Positions 1 to 10,625 of a stretch of DNA of 64,000 nucleotides are shown here, in pieces (positions within the stretch are counted from its first letter, which is position 1; the number at the start of each line of letters is the position of its first letter). A program made the position numbers and the translations under genes. The stretch is from Takakia lepidozioides. Lineage: Eukaryota > Streptophyta > Takakiopsida > Takakiales > Takakiaceae. The stretch is from contig CM060734.1 of assembly GCA_030704615.1 (NCBI GenBank), forward strand, positions 20,024,001 through 20,088,000. The letters run 5' to 3'. Under the pieces are notes generated by a model. That model saw nothing but the letters and a program-made list of their open reading frames with translations, searched no databases and was not told the DNA's origin.

Positions 1-1739
1 CTTTATTACAGAAAAATACGCACTTGCTAAACAATTTTGAAGTATTCTTGTCAAAACTAAATGTCTGAAATCCAATGTTAGAGCAAAGACAAGGTACAAA
101 ACAATTAGCATACATATTGTGAAACTGTTAATCACCTGAAACGAGGTTTTATGCCCAACGCTCGACCTGTTGTGGGTTTGAGATCAATGATAGTTCCGCC
201 TTCTCCCATTTGAAATATACCCCTATACATCTACACAACTTAGTTATTGGTTTAGACTTCAAGAGACACTTCTTAAATGGTAGTAAATAAGAGACACTAC
301 ACAATTGGACTAGAGTCAATTTGATAGTCATGAGTTGCTTATAAATAGTTATTTATCTCAAACTTAAAACTGATTGTTCTATAAATAATTATAACTTTAC
401 TTGGTAGCAAAAGTCTACTTTTAAGTAGCCGGGACAGACTATCAAAAGACATTCTCACCGGTCGCCAAAATGACCTCTATCACAACATTATGGCAATTAC
501 AGCAAAGAGAGACTTGGAGTTACATGACCAAAAATGTTGTAGCTGTGTTTTTGAAAATACACATGCCTATGTATATGCTGCACTTTTGTACTAAGTATCT
601 GTTTCGACTAATTGAGGGAAATAAGAGGTGGACATCACTTGGAGCCTGGAGGCACAAGAAAAATTTAGACTCCAATGTCAACTAAGCCCAGTACATGTCA
701 CAAGAGGTCTTCTTAAGAGCAGCAATCTTTTTAGGGTCAAAATGCCTTACCCTCCTGTCATTGAAGAATTGCCTCCAAGCTACACTCAATGCAAATATTG
801 TTGGACCACCTTGGTCTATAATGATAGAATCCACCATCTCATGCTCACCAAGATTATACTTTGGGATAATCCCAAAGGGGGATATACATAATTGTCCGTT
901 TTGCACCACATGAAGTGGTTGCAAAAGTCTTTTACTTCCTCCCTTTGTTCCACCTGCACCAATTTGACATAACATATAAACTCATTAGTTCATAGTTTAC
1001 AATGATATTTGTGGTTCTATACAAACAGCCATGTTCAATGGCTAATTGAAAGATAATGTAAAAATTCTCCTTAGGGCCATGGAGTGCCTGTGTGTGAGAA
1101 AGAAAGAAAGCTAGAAAGAAATTTATAACGTCTAGAGAGTCAGAAAGAGAGAGACGTTCAGAATGAAAGAACTTCTAGGGATTACAACAATCTTACATTA
1201 CAATTAATTGCAACATTCAGTGGTAGTGATGTGGAAAGAGTGGTTGAGACAAAGATGTGAAGCCTACAAGGAAAAGCATGTCTTACTTTTGTTTACGCTG
1301 TTGCATTTTGACAACGTGTATGCAATTTTGATAGGAACAAAAAAAAAACCTCATCAATCAGTTCCGAACCAGTTTAAAATAGGATGTCTATCGAAAACTA
1401 TGACAGATCTTACGCATGTGTGTAGACCTGGGGGGGTGCACTTTTTATAAAATGTGCATATCACGTGCATTCACCTAATAAAAAAAACCCCCTGTATACG
1501 GGTCCTTGGATAATTTATACCCCCCTCTGTACATACTTTTTGAGGATTATAAAACCCTCTATTGTACATATATAAAAATTTACAATTTTTAAAAAGTACC
1601 CCCTTCTATATGTATATTCTCCTTTTCAATCATTAAAAAATCTCTCAAATACGTATATGTATGTTTTTACATTATATCAAGTTTATTCATTTAGAAACAG
1701 AATAAAATACAATAAATTAATTAAAAAAAATTGCCCTTG
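1..1739. other. no supported gene; AT-rich, low-complexity
   Basis: I see no gene I can support here. The stretch is AT-rich, has GA-rich low-complexity DNA near 1090-1160, and has C-run/AT alternation near 1480-1640. A minus-strand ORF at 682-975 is the only protein-like stretch and is treated among the rejected items. Confidence 0.4.
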
Positions 1740-2466
1740 ATAAGATTGTCAAAGACTTTCTTCTCATTGTAATTGTGTTTCCCTCCAATGACAATGTCAC
1801 CATGCACCTCTTCCCCCTTTTCCAGGTCTGCCCAACAGTACTCCATTTGCATGGACTCTATGCACCAACTTTCTGAATCTTAAGGGTGAGCCAAAGCTCA
1901 GCCCTTAAATCACCCTCTCTGCACTAGACTTAATTCAAACTCAGGGGAGGGAACCCGACCTTTGCTCCATCACTATGCTCCATGACACCACATTGCATAC
2001 ACAGCCCCTTAGCTGCCCATCACTCCTTTGCATCTTACATATACCCACATTTGACATACATGTCCGCCAGGGCAGCTTTCATAATGACATCTGATACAAT
2101 CGCTACAGCTTTGACGATGCCACCGTGGACCTCTTCTCCAATCTCCAGGGCTGCCAAGCTTGTACATGTGCTCAGAGGTCTCCAAAGCCTCCCTCCGCTG
2201 CCCTTGTAGCGCTTATAGCATGCCACTATCATGCTCTATGACACCACATTCCGTTCAGCCATATTGCCCGACACCCCCTTTAATGCATCCTTCATGCACC
2301 CGCATTTGGCATACATGTCCACCACGGCACTGGTCAGATTGACATCTGATACAATCCCAGCTTTGATGATGCCACCATATACCTCTTCCTCATTTTCCAG
2401 GGCTGCCAGGATCGCACACGCATTGCAAACACAAACGAATGTGACTGGCCTGGGGAAGAATACCAA
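1740..2466 (-). pseudogene. PPR protein fragment (PLS type), decayed, copy A
   Basis: Pentatricopeptide repeat proteins are organelle RNA-binding and editing factors. Reading leftward from 2466, the frame shows typical repeat signatures: a TFVCVCNACA stretch, a LAALENEEEVYGGIIKAGI block, the hallmark VVDMYAKCGCMKDA and then NMAERNVVS. A second repeat follows in another frame at 2232-2035 (SLAALEIGEEVHGGIVKA, LADMYVKCGYM). A third, weaker one lies near 1850-1760 (DLEKGEEVHGDIV). The repeats are recognisable but frame changes and stops separate them, there is no long ORF, and no start or C-terminal domain is visible. This is a pseudogene or a fragment carried by a transposon. The same repeat wording recurs at 4.1-4.5 kb and 6.9-7.3 kb. 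Confidence 0.8.
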
Positions 2467-2467
2467 A

Positions 2468-2929
2468 TCATGGTACTAACAGGAGGCAAGAGCCCGCATT
2501 TCCAGGATGGACAAACTTCTTCACATCGTACCTTAAGAAAACACCACACCTTGCGACTGCAGTTGTCCCACCATCGTGAAGGATCTTTAAAAAACTTTTG
2601 CCAGCTCTGCTCCGTGCTGCAAATTCAGGGGCGCCGAGTGTGATGAGAGGGAAAAACAGGCTGAAATAGGTCGAAGAAGAAGGTGCCCTCACCACATTGT
2701 TCTTGACCTTGTGTTGTGACCCATGGAGGATTTGACCTCCCATCAATCCCAAAAGGATCTCTTATGTGCGCTGTTGATGGCTGTGATCAGGTAATGTCGG
2801 ATTGGTCTTTGAGAACCACCACGGTGCAACTGAGCAAGCAGAGATTGAAACACGGCCTGCTAAGACCAAGCTGACCCTCCCAAGAACCTTGTAAACATCA
2901 GGAAGAATACCATGCCCTGCGGTCGACCA
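2468..2929. other. no recognised feature
   Basis: A 94-codon minus-strand ORF covers 2468-2752, but its translation shows no repeat, motif or composition I recognise. I see no RNA gene or transposon end. Confidence 0.3.
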
Positions 2930-3125
2930 CCCACCCACGAACGCGGGAGAGGAGGGGAGAGAGAGGAAAGGAGAGGAGGGAAAGGAGAAAGCCCGCGGGA
3001 CGGAAGGCGAACGCGGGAGAGGAGGGGAGAGGAGAGGAAAGGAGAGGAAGGAAAGGAGAAAGCCCGCGGGAGGGAAGGCGAACGCGGGAGAGGAGGGGAG
3101 AGGAGAGGAGGGAAAAGAGAGAGCA
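2930..3125. repeat. GA-rich minisatellite, about 70-bp unit
   Basis: About three tandem units share the anchors GCGGGAGAGGAGGGGAGAG and AAAGCCCGCGGGA. The units are almost pure purine on the plus strand, broken by a short CCCGCGGG palindrome and the phrase GGAAGGCGAACGCGGGAG. The array abuts a tRNA-like sequence. Confidence 0.85.
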
Positions 3126-3135
3126 AAAAAAAATG

Positions 3136-3202
3136 ATATCGCGATTTGATCCCGCCGTGCATCGCGGCCTAAACGATGTCCTTACCACTAGACTACCCTT
3201 TA
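3136..3202 (-). mobile_element. tRNA-derived SINE head (or tRNA pseudogene)
   Basis: On the minus strand a pol III box A (TAGTCTAGTGG, 3185-3195) is followed 33 bases later by a box B (GATCAAATC, 3143-3151). Both match the internal tRNA promoter consensus. The arms do not form a convincing cloverleaf with a clean acceptor stem. A T-run follows at once, then the GA/CT minisatellite. This layout fits a SINE head better than a working tRNA gene. I cannot define the 3' end of the element. Confidence 0.55.
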
Positions 3203-3615
3203 AAATTCAACAACCCCCTCCTGCAACAGTATATTTAACGTGTTTTAAACCCCCCTATTTATGTATAATGTTGTACATGGGGGGTTTAAACACTACAACA
3301 CACCCTATGTAATTTCGACGATTTTGTTTAACGTTGGCGTTGACTGTTGTCACTTTCGACTGTTCCAACCATTTTTCAGTCAAAATTTATATTAAAATAT
3401 TTGAGGTGCTAGACAACCGCGAAAATTTTGACTGTAGTGAGAAACTTTGACTACCTAAAATGAGCTGACTGAGACAACCAGTTAAGTAATGGCAAGTGTA
3501 ATCACAATATATAAATTATATAGCAATATATATGTGGATAATAAGAAGTAAAACAACTTAACTACGTTTTAACTGTCCCAGCTCATTAATAGTAAACTAA
3601 TCGTGTGCTGGTTAA

Positions 3616-4040
3616 GGTTAGTGAAACAAAACAACTAAATTATCTGAACGAATGATAAAAAAAAACGCCTTGCTGGCAGCTATTGGATGACCGTAGGAAA
3701 GGTTAGTGAAACAAGACAACTAAATTATCTGAACGAATGATAAAAAAAAACGCCTTGCTGGCAGCTATTGGATGACCGTATGAAAGATTAGTGAAACAAG
3801 ACAACTGAATTATGTGAACGAATGATAAACAAACGCCTTGCTGGCAGCTATTGGATGAACGTATGAAAGGTTAGTGAAACAAAACAACTGAACTATCTGA
3901 ACGAATGATAAACAAACGTCTTGCTGGCAGCTATTGGATGAACGTATGAAATATAATTTTTGTGCACTGGATGAACGTATGAATGAACGATAAATCAAAC
4001 GCCTTGCTGGCAACTATTGGATGAACATAGGAACGAATGA
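3616..4040. repeat. tandem repeat, about 85-bp unit, five copies
   Basis: Units begin GGTTAGTGAAACAAAACAAC and contain AACGCCTTGCTGGCAGC followed by TATTGGATGA and a CGTA motif. Four nearly full copies start near 3616, 3701, 3786 and 3869. A shortened, rearranged copy follows at about 3950-4040. Copies differ by point changes and A-run length. Confidence 0.85.
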
Positions 4041-4073
4041 TAATGAAAACGCTGAGCTCTGCCTAGGCCCCTT

Positions 4074-4540
4074 CTACCCAAGAAACCTATTACAGCACCA
4101 ATAATTATGCATAATGTCAAACACGCCCTTTGTAACCTTCATGCTGCCGCATTTTGCATACAGGTCCATGAGAGCAGTGTTCAGAATGACATTAGGTACA
4201 AATCCAGCTTTGCACACAAACATGATGTGGTTGCACTTCACCCCTTCCCCAATCATTTGCTCATATGTTTCCAAGGCTTCTGTCCCGCGCCCATGTTGAG
4301 CATATCCTGCAAGCATGGCGTTCCACAACTCCAAATCTCGTTGAGCCATATTGTTTAACACTCCCACATTTGGCATACATGTCCACGAGGGTATTGTTCA
4401 TAATCACATCTGGTACAATTCCATCTTTGGTGATGCAACCATGCACCTCTTTGCCCTTTTCCAGGGCTGCCAGGCTTCGACACGAACTGCAAACGCACAC
4501 AAACATGATGTGCTCGGGCTTCACCCCTGCCCCCATCAAT
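4074..4540 (-). pseudogene. PPR protein fragment, copy B
   Basis: The minus strand encodes PPR units in two overlapping frames. The upstream piece (4539-4380) reads VKPEHIMFVCVCSSC, LAALEKGKEVHGCI and NNTLVDMYAKCGS. The downstream piece (4376-4074) reads LELWNAMLAGYAQHGRG, EALETYEQM and TALMDLYAKCGSM. The frame switches near 4370, and a PPR unit is shortened where the FVC phrase runs straight into KAGFVPNVI. No DYW, E or targeting region is visible. It is a decayed relative of the copies at 1.7-2.5 kb and 6.7-7.3 kb. Confidence 0.8.
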
Positions 4541-4756
4541 TGCTCTCTCTCAGCTGCCTAGTAGAATATGCATATGAAAAACTTTTAAAGATACCATGTA
4601 CTAACCAGCACTTTCTTGCTTCCACTATCTTGAATATTCCACCCCTGCCCCCATCAATTGCTCTCTCTCAGCTGCTTAGAATATGCATATGAAAAACTTT
4701 TAAAGATACCATGTACTAACCAGCACTTTCTTGCTTCCACTGTCTTGAATATTCCA
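4522..4756. repeat. tandem duplication, 118-bp unit
   Basis: The block from CACCCCTGCCCCCATC (4522) to TCTTGAATATTCC is repeated at once from 4640 with only a few differences, including loss of two to three bases at the CCTAGTAGAAT position. It duplicates the upstream edge of PPR copy B plus flanking DNA. Confidence 0.9.
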
Positions 4757-4955
4757 TTCATTTAGATCCGGCTAAAGTGCCTCGTAAGCAGCTGGAAAGT
4801 AACTTCAAGCTCCCTTTCTCAAGCAGCACTTTCAACATTTTGACTAGATCCGCTTGCATGCATACAGTGCTTGGTAATTCCATGACCAATCCTAATGGGA
4901 TGTAGAGATTCCGAAGCCCCCCTCCCCTGACTTATGGAAACAAGCTATCTTCAAC

Positions 4956-6400
4956 TCACAAAAGATCTGCAACATTTGAAGGCAGCTCCTTGATAACAAT
5001 GTTGTAGAACCTTGGAGGTCTTGGAGCATGCGCTCATCACCCTTTGTGACAAAATTAATGGCCACACCCTTGTGCCCAAAACGCCCACTGCGGCCAATAC
5101 GGTGGAGATACTTCTCCGGCTGGGTGGGCAAGTCATAGTTAATGACCAGGGACACCTGCTGGACATCAATACCGCGTGTCAGCAGATCAGTTGTAATTAG
5201 GACTCGGTCCAGGATCTGAATCGGAACTCCATGATGATGTCCCGGGTAATCTGGTCCAGATCTCCATGTGCGGCTGAGACAGTGTGGTCACGGGATGCAC
5301 TCATCATTAACACAAAAACAGACAGTGAGCACTTCATAAACAATTATACGAAGGATCTAAATCTGTGTGTAACTCATCTGCAACTAAAACATTGGTGAAG
5401 AAGCAGTGTTCTCTTGGAAGCCTCTAGAAACGACCATCGACATGTAAAGATCAACATATCGCGCATCAAGTATCAGTAAGCCAGTCAACTTTCCGATGGG
5501 TGTTGATGAAGATAACACTCTGGGTAATTGCCAGCGTCCCATACAAATCACACAAAGTGTCAAGCTTCCATTTCTCACGGTCCACATTGACATAGAACTG
5601 CTTGATACCCTCATGGGTGAGCTCATCCCTTTTCACCAGGATTTTCATTGCCTTGTTCATGAATTTTCTGGTGATCTCCAGGGTTGCTGGTGGCATTGTA
5701 GCCGAGAACACACCCACTTGCAGCTTTTGTGGAAGAAGCTGGAAGCTCATGTCATAAATTTGTAGAGAAAACAAAGAGGCACATCGACATTACTTGCTAC
5801 TGAGCCGCACTGAATATGAGATACTCTGAAGAACGGGCGAGGCTAAGCAATGAAAACATACTAATATTAGATTCAGTTGAAAGAAAGGCTCTTACTGTTT
5901 GAGGTCACAAAAACACCTCAAAGAGAGGGGAAAAGAAGACGAACTAACCTGATCGTTGAATCCATGAGAGAGCATCTCATCAGCTTCATGCAGCACAAAG
6001 CACTTGATCACATCAGCCCGAAGGGCATTCCGACGCAACATATCATGCACACGGCCTGGGGTTCCCACCACAACATGAATTGATCCTCACGAACACTGGT
6101 CCCTCCAACACAGGCATGCACCTTCACTTGGAGGTAATCACCAAGTGCCCGCATCACCTTCTCAGTCACGTGGGCAAGCTCACGAGTGGGAGCCAATACA
6201 AATGCTTGGCACCCCAATAGTTGGTAGTCCAATTGCTGAAGAATACCAGAACAGAAAGTAGTTGTCTTTCCCGTCACAGACTAAGCTTGCTGAATGACAT
6301 CGAGGCCCTTGGTAAAGGGCAAAATACCACGTTGCTGGATGGCTGAAGCTTTATCAAAACTGATGAATCTGAGGAACCTGAGTAGGATGAGCTGCAAGGA
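4956..6400 (-). pseudogene. eIF4A (DEAD-box RNA helicase) pseudogene, intron retained
   Basis: eIF4A is the ATP-dependent RNA helicase of the translation cap complex. Minus-strand blocks follow the protein in order: [11 protein letters not shown] and GLDVIQQA, motif [20 protein letters not shown], the DEAD region, [24 protein letters not shown] and the ending [11 protein letters not shown] with stop at 4956. Lesions are many. TAG replaces the Gln before motif I (6281-6283). About six codons are lost near 6085 with a frame change. The DEAD Asp is His (HEAD, 5973-5990). One-base deletions fall near 5225 and 5010. An intron remains at 5760-5948 with a good GT donor, but its acceptor reads AA instead of AG. 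The retained intron argues for a duplicated gene rather than a processed copy. It cannot encode a helicase. Confidence 0.93.
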
Positions 6401-6674
6401 GAAATTGACATCAATCAGTATGGAGGCAACAGTGAGAATGTCACAGAAAGGATGCAAAGGGAACTGTTGCAACTTGCAGCAAAAGAAGGTTATAAAGAAG
6501 ACTTGTTTATGCTAGTTCTTGCAGCTGAGAGGGAGGAACGCGAGCCAGACATTTGGAGTGATATACAAGCATGCATGCAATCACAGAAAGGGCAAGGTTA
6601 AGTGATAAGCTGCCCCGCTACTTATCTGTCTCGCATCCTCGCTAGCAGGTCACGGCGGTCTCTCTCTCATGCTT

Positions 6675-7344
6675 TCAGCTAACAGTTATTGAAATAGTAT
6701 GGCAGGATCTGCACCCGAAGGTTCTCGGTTTCACGCTCGCCAGTATGACGCCAAGATCATCTTCAGCGGAGAGGGCGATGATTTCATTTCTACATTGGAG
6801 GAGGTCCATGAAACCTTTGATGCTATGGGCTTCCATGAGAATTTCCTGAGGAGCATTTATGAAATATAAAAAAACTTGAGATGGTTGGGCACATCCTTTT
6901 CCAAACAGTACCTTCGTGGCGTATGCCCCCCTCAAGTACCCCACACCGCTGTCATAGATATCCTGCAACCATGTACACGGGGGGCTAGCCCTCTTCTTGC
7001 GCTTATTTCTGCCCAGCTCCACCTCATTTGTCCACTGCGTCCATACATGTCACGGAAGGTCTCCAAAAAGCCTCCATCCCGTGCCCCTGCTGTGCATACC
7101 CTGCAAGCATCGCGTTCCATGACACTACATCTTGTTCAGCCATAATGCTCAAAACTCCCTTTGCATCCTTAATGCACCCACATTTGGCATACATGTCCAC
7201 CAGGGCAGTGCTCAGAACGACATCCAGATCTGGCACAATTCCAGCTTTGACGATGTCACCATGGACCTCTTTCCCCTTTTCCAGGGCTCCCAGACTTGCA
7301 GGAGCATTGCAAACACAAACAAACGTGATGTGGTTGGGCTTCAT
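6675..7344 (-). pseudogene. PPR protein fragment with possible E-motif tail, copy C
   Basis: From 7344 leftward the frame carries MKPNHITFVCVCNA, SLGALEKGKEVHGDIVKAGI, LSTALVDMYAKCGCIKDA and QDVVSWNAMLAGYAQQGHG, which is a near-canonical PLS triplet. The frame then fails near 7030. The next frame (7022-6675) starts with a basic stretch and ASPPCTWL. This resembles the linker into the E motif of plant editing-type PPR proteins, but the rest is not recognisable and no DYW residues are seen. It is the best preserved of the three PPR pieces. Confidence 0.8.
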
Positions 7345-7439
7345 ATTGTCGCATCCCCACCTCCTCAGCAGTTGCCCTCTTTTACAACATCAAGCCATGT
7401 CAGGTTCTCCTAAATCTACCTGCACATCAACACCTCCTT

Positions 7440-7540
7440 TGATTGCCCTTGACGTGGGTGGGGATTGAACCCACAGTATCTGCCCAACGCAGCCACGCCC
7501 CCTCCCCCTCCCCCTCCCCCCTCCCAATGCACCCAATGCA
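7440..7540 (-). mobile_element. degenerate tRNA-like (SINE) head
   Basis: On the minus strand GTGGGTTCAATCCCCACC (about 7452-7471) is a strong box B. A box A-like TGGCTGCGTTGG lies only about 15 bases upstream, which is too close for an intact tRNA. The piece borders a C-rich minisatellite. It may be a shortened SINE head. Confidence 0.3.
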
Positions 7541-7650
7541 CCCAATGCCCCCAATGCACCCAAACGCACCCAATGCACCCAATGCCCCCTTTGCAGCCAA
7601 TGCACCCAATGCCTCCTATGCAACCAATGCCCCCTATGCAGCCAATGCAC
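7495..7650. repeat. CCCAATGCA minisatellite
   Basis: A pyrimidine run (CCCCCTCCCC) leads into many copies of 9-10-base units such as CCCAATGCAC and CCAATGCCCC. The long ORFs crossing it on both strands (H/P/M-rich or G/L-rich) are artefacts of the repeat. Confidence 0.85.
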
Positions 7651-7680
7651 CCTCACTCCCTCTGCACCACTTCATCTGCT

Positions 7681-8112
7681 TCATGTACCATGACAGTCCG
7701 CCGAGCTCGTGGGTCTTTTTGCAAGACAACTTTGAGGCCGATGGTTATCGTCATCATAGAAAAAAACCCGATCCACTTGCGAGGGGTAAATGAATGGTTG
7801 CTCAGTCTCTGGCAGAGTTTGTGAAACATCCACCCGCAAGAATCCATCAGAATCCACGACCATGGATGCATGGCGACCTGTCATGCATGCCTTCACCCAC
7901 TTACACTTGAACAGAACAGGGTGTAAGGTTCCGTAATTAAATTCCAAGATCTCATCAATGACTCCCACATACTTGATAGATGCCAAGGTGGGATTCAAAT
8001 CAGTTGTAGCATTGCCTTCTTGCTCAGAAACTGAACTTACTCCATAATCAAATGTTACATGCGAACGTCCATCCCTGAATGTTTTCCTGTAACGGTTCCC
8101 ATATGCCTTCAT
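7681..8112 (-). pseudogene. CACTA transposase C-terminal domain (DUF4216)
   Basis: The frame contains VTFDYGVSSVSEQ, SIKYVGVIDEILEFNYG, VLFKCKWV and DSDGFLRVDVS. This is the pattern of DUF4216, which ends many plant CACTA transposase proteins (a Y-x-G-x-[IL]-x-[ED]-I-x-E-x-x-Y segment, then a LFKC-W core). It is separated from DUF4218 by a region with stops. A homologous domain on the opposite strand occurs at 35.2-35.9 kb. Confidence 0.8.
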
Positions 8113-8248
8113 CCCCTTGTATGACTAGATAGTCACCAACGGTCGCAAACATAGCCGCCTCACATCTTCTTCCACATCCACCCCATCCCTCACCTGATTG
8201 TCAACTGTTATCTAGAACCACTCCTCAAAAGGTGGAATCTGCTGTCTT

Positions 8249-9183
8249 TCAAAAAGGGCGATTTCTTTCTCTACCTGCATAGCCTCGCCTGTATGGAGCA
8301 ACTACATCAGTGTTCTGCAACACATAGGTGTGGGCTAGATCCCTCAACAAAGGTGAAATATCCTTTTTCTGCCCACTACCTTGTAACACCTCCCCACTTA
8401 CCCCGGGGTCCTCCTCTTGGTCCCACACACGACGTCTATTGTGGCGGTATTGCGCAAGGTATTCAGTACAGAACCCAAGTGCTTCATCTATGATGTAACC
8501 CCTCGCCATGCCCTGGCTTTGTTGCGCACATACCCCTTGAGGTCACCTAGGTATCGTTCCATGGGATAGCACCACCTTGTCCCCACAGGCCCACATATGT
8601 CTAGCTCGTCCACTAAATGAATCGGTAGGTGGGTCATCACATCAAAGAAGGAAGGGGGGAATTCCTTCTCTAACATGCACAGGGTTAGTACCGCATCTTC
8701 CCTCAGCTTGTTGATGCGGGAAGGGTCCCAGACCTTTGCACAAATCTCTCCAAACACGCGGCTAAGAGACATGACTGCTTTCCTCACACCAGCTTTTAGT
8801 AGATTGCGACTGACCACTGGAAAAATTTGTTGCATCATGACATGGTACTCATGGGACTTCATGGACCCTAACTTGTTTCTAGTTACGTGCTTTTTGAAGG
8901 CCCCCGCATAGCCTGTTGGTACTTTCAATGTCCCCAATTCCCGTAGAAAGGTAGACATCTCATCTGAACTGAAAACATAGGGGGCATTAGGCAATACCTC
9001 CCTGGTTTGCCCAGGCTGTCTTCCAGGCTCTTGAACAGGCCATAGGTGTTGTCGGATCCGCATTGCCTCCATGTCTTTCCGCACCCCTAAGGTGTCTTTC
9101 TCTCCAAAAATTGTCTTCATGACGTTTTCTATGAGGTTTTTCTCACAATGCATAACGTCAAGTGTATGACGAACAGGCAAGTC
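8249..9183 (-). pseudogene. CACTA transposase DUF4218 region (exon)
   Basis: This exon begins at a clean acceptor (CAG before GACTTGCC at 9183), pairing with a donor at 9324 (AAG before GTGAGC) across a 141-bp intron. It reads HTLDVMHCEKNLIENVMKT, then AFKKHVTRNKLGSMKSHEYH, MMQQIFPVVSRNLL, LREDAVLTLCMLEKEFPP, THLPIHLVDELDICGPV and RWCYPMERYLGDLKGYVRN, which are DUF4218 landmarks. Near 8500 one base is missing; the next frame resumes as MARGYIIDEALGFCTEYL down to 8249. Domain content is complete, but the frame break makes it non-functional as read. Confidence 0.85.
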
Positions 9184-9324
9184 CTGCGTTGAGAAGAAGC
9201 ACAAAGATCAACCTACTGTGAGAACTCTAATATATGAAGACACAACACACAACACAAAAAATCCCATCCACCATAATGTAATCAGCTTGCATGACGTGGG
9301 AGGCAAGGCTGGTTCATTGCTCAC

Positions 9325-9920
9325 CTTCCAGTATGGGAGGTCCCACAAACAAGATCTCCTCTTCACACCGTGGCGCTTGGCAGGGCAACGCTTATCGTCA
9401 TAGCTCCGACCTGTGATCTCCATATAATTCTGTGTCTCAAGGGCTCTCTCCAAGATTTCAGCTGGAGTTACAAGAGGAGGGGGGTCGCGCCTCTCTATAG
9501 TGCCATCAAAGGCAGTTGCAGCCCTTCTGTAGGGATGATGGCGCTTAGTGCACCGCCGGTGGCCAAGGTAAACGTGCTTTTTCAAGTGCCCAGAGTGCCT
9601 TGAGTCCAGATCAGGCCCACAAGGGGGGCAGGCTTTGTAGCCCTTCGTTGAACATCCTGAAATCAGCCCATATGCTGGAAAATCTTGGATTGTCCACATT
9701 AGTACTGCCCTCATCGGGAAATGCATGTTACCGAGCCCCGCCATAGTTGCATCCACACAAGGCACCCCTTCCCACAATTCCAACAACTCCTCAAGTAAAG
9801 GTTGCAGGTATACGTCAATGTTCTCATTCACATCGCTGTTAGGGCCAGGAATTATGAGTGATAGCATCATGAAGAATTTCTTGACTGTAAGCCAGGGGGT
9901 ATGTTATAGTTTAGAAGTAC
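9325..9920 (-). pseudogene. CACTA TNP2-like transposase core (exon)
   Basis: The frame has LIIPGPNSDVNENIDVYLQP, LLEELLELWEGV, FPMRAVLMWTIQDFPAYGL, SGCSTKGYKACPPC and HLKKHVYLGHRR, the conserved order of the transposase family tnp2 core. It ends LWDLPYWK at a good GT donor (9323-9324). About 9890 the upstream frame (LLNYNIPPG) and this one (LTVKKFFMMLSL) overlap with a one-base offset, so a single deletion separates them. Confidence 0.85.
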
Positions 9921-10513
9921 CACGGGCCATGTAGACCAAGTTGACCTCTTGTCAGAGAAGGGATTCAATCCATCCAATGTCAGGCCCAACCGAACATTCC
10001 GTGTCTCGCTTGCAAAGTCTGGAAATAGGTTGTCAATGGATTTCCATTGCTTACTGTCAACTGCATGGCGTACAAGTCCATCAGTGCTTGCATTCCTTGA
10101 ATGCCATGTAATCAGTTCAGCGATGGTTTTACAACTGTACATCCTCTTCAGTCTTGGTACTAAGGGGAAGTGACGCAATACCTTCACAGGGAGAGCCTTC
10201 CTACCCACATCCACAAACCGGGGCTCGTTGCACTTGGGGCAATGTGTCCTGTCACGGTATACACCACGGAAAAGGACACATCCCTTTGGACATGCATGAA
10301 TCACATTGTAACTAAGCCCGAGCTTTTGTATCATGGTTGAGGCTTTGTAATCTGTTGATGGCAATGTGTTGTCGGGGGGGGGGGGGGGAGAATTGACCTT
10401 TTCAGGATACATAGCAGCTCATTTGTGAATGCTGATGACACACGATGTGTCCGGCAGGCATTCAACAAAACCAAGGTGGCAGACAAACGATCTATGGTGC
10501 TCCCAGCATACAA
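9867..10513 (-). pseudogene. CACTA TNP2 N-terminal half with poly-G frameshift
   Basis: Upstream of the core the minus strand reads STIDRLSATLVLLNACRTH in one frame. After a 14-base homopolymer (G on plus, 10376-10389) another frame gives LPSTDYKASTMIQKLGLSY, NVIHACPKGCVLFRGVYRD, THCPKCNEPRF and PLVPRLKRMYSCKTIAELI. Both sides match the usual tnp2 N-terminal sequence, so the C-run on the coding strand expanded and shifted the frame. Confidence 0.8.
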
Positions 10514-10625
10514 TGGTGTCTTTAGCGCATCCTGGAACTTAAGATAGTTAGGGTCAATGTTGGGGGCATCGTCCTCTTGCCATCCATCTGAATCCTCCTC
10601 TGAGGAAGAGTCACCTTGTCGACCA

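Noticed and set aside
682-975. Minus-strand ORF with FALSVAWRQFFNDRRVRHFD and PKKIAALKK, faintly like plant 3-methyladenine DNA glycosylase
   Set aside because: Only a short stretch is suggestive, the glycosylase catalytic and zinc-binding residues are absent, and plus-strand ORFs overlap it. Not enough to call even a fragment.
2860-3188. Ser/Pro/Leu-rich and Arg/Glu/Gly-rich ORFs on both strands
   Set aside because: Translation of the GA-rich minisatellite.
3291-3439. CACTACA...TGTAGTG pair that could be a 149-bp mini-CACTA
   Set aside because: The inverted match is only seven bases, flanking trinucleotides differ (AAA versus AGA), and there are no related copies in the window.
7390-7824. 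Several ORFs over 100 codons (Pro/Met/His-rich on plus, Gly/Leu/His-rich on minus)
   Set aside because: They are read-throughs of the CCCAATGCA minisatellite and exist in almost every frame.
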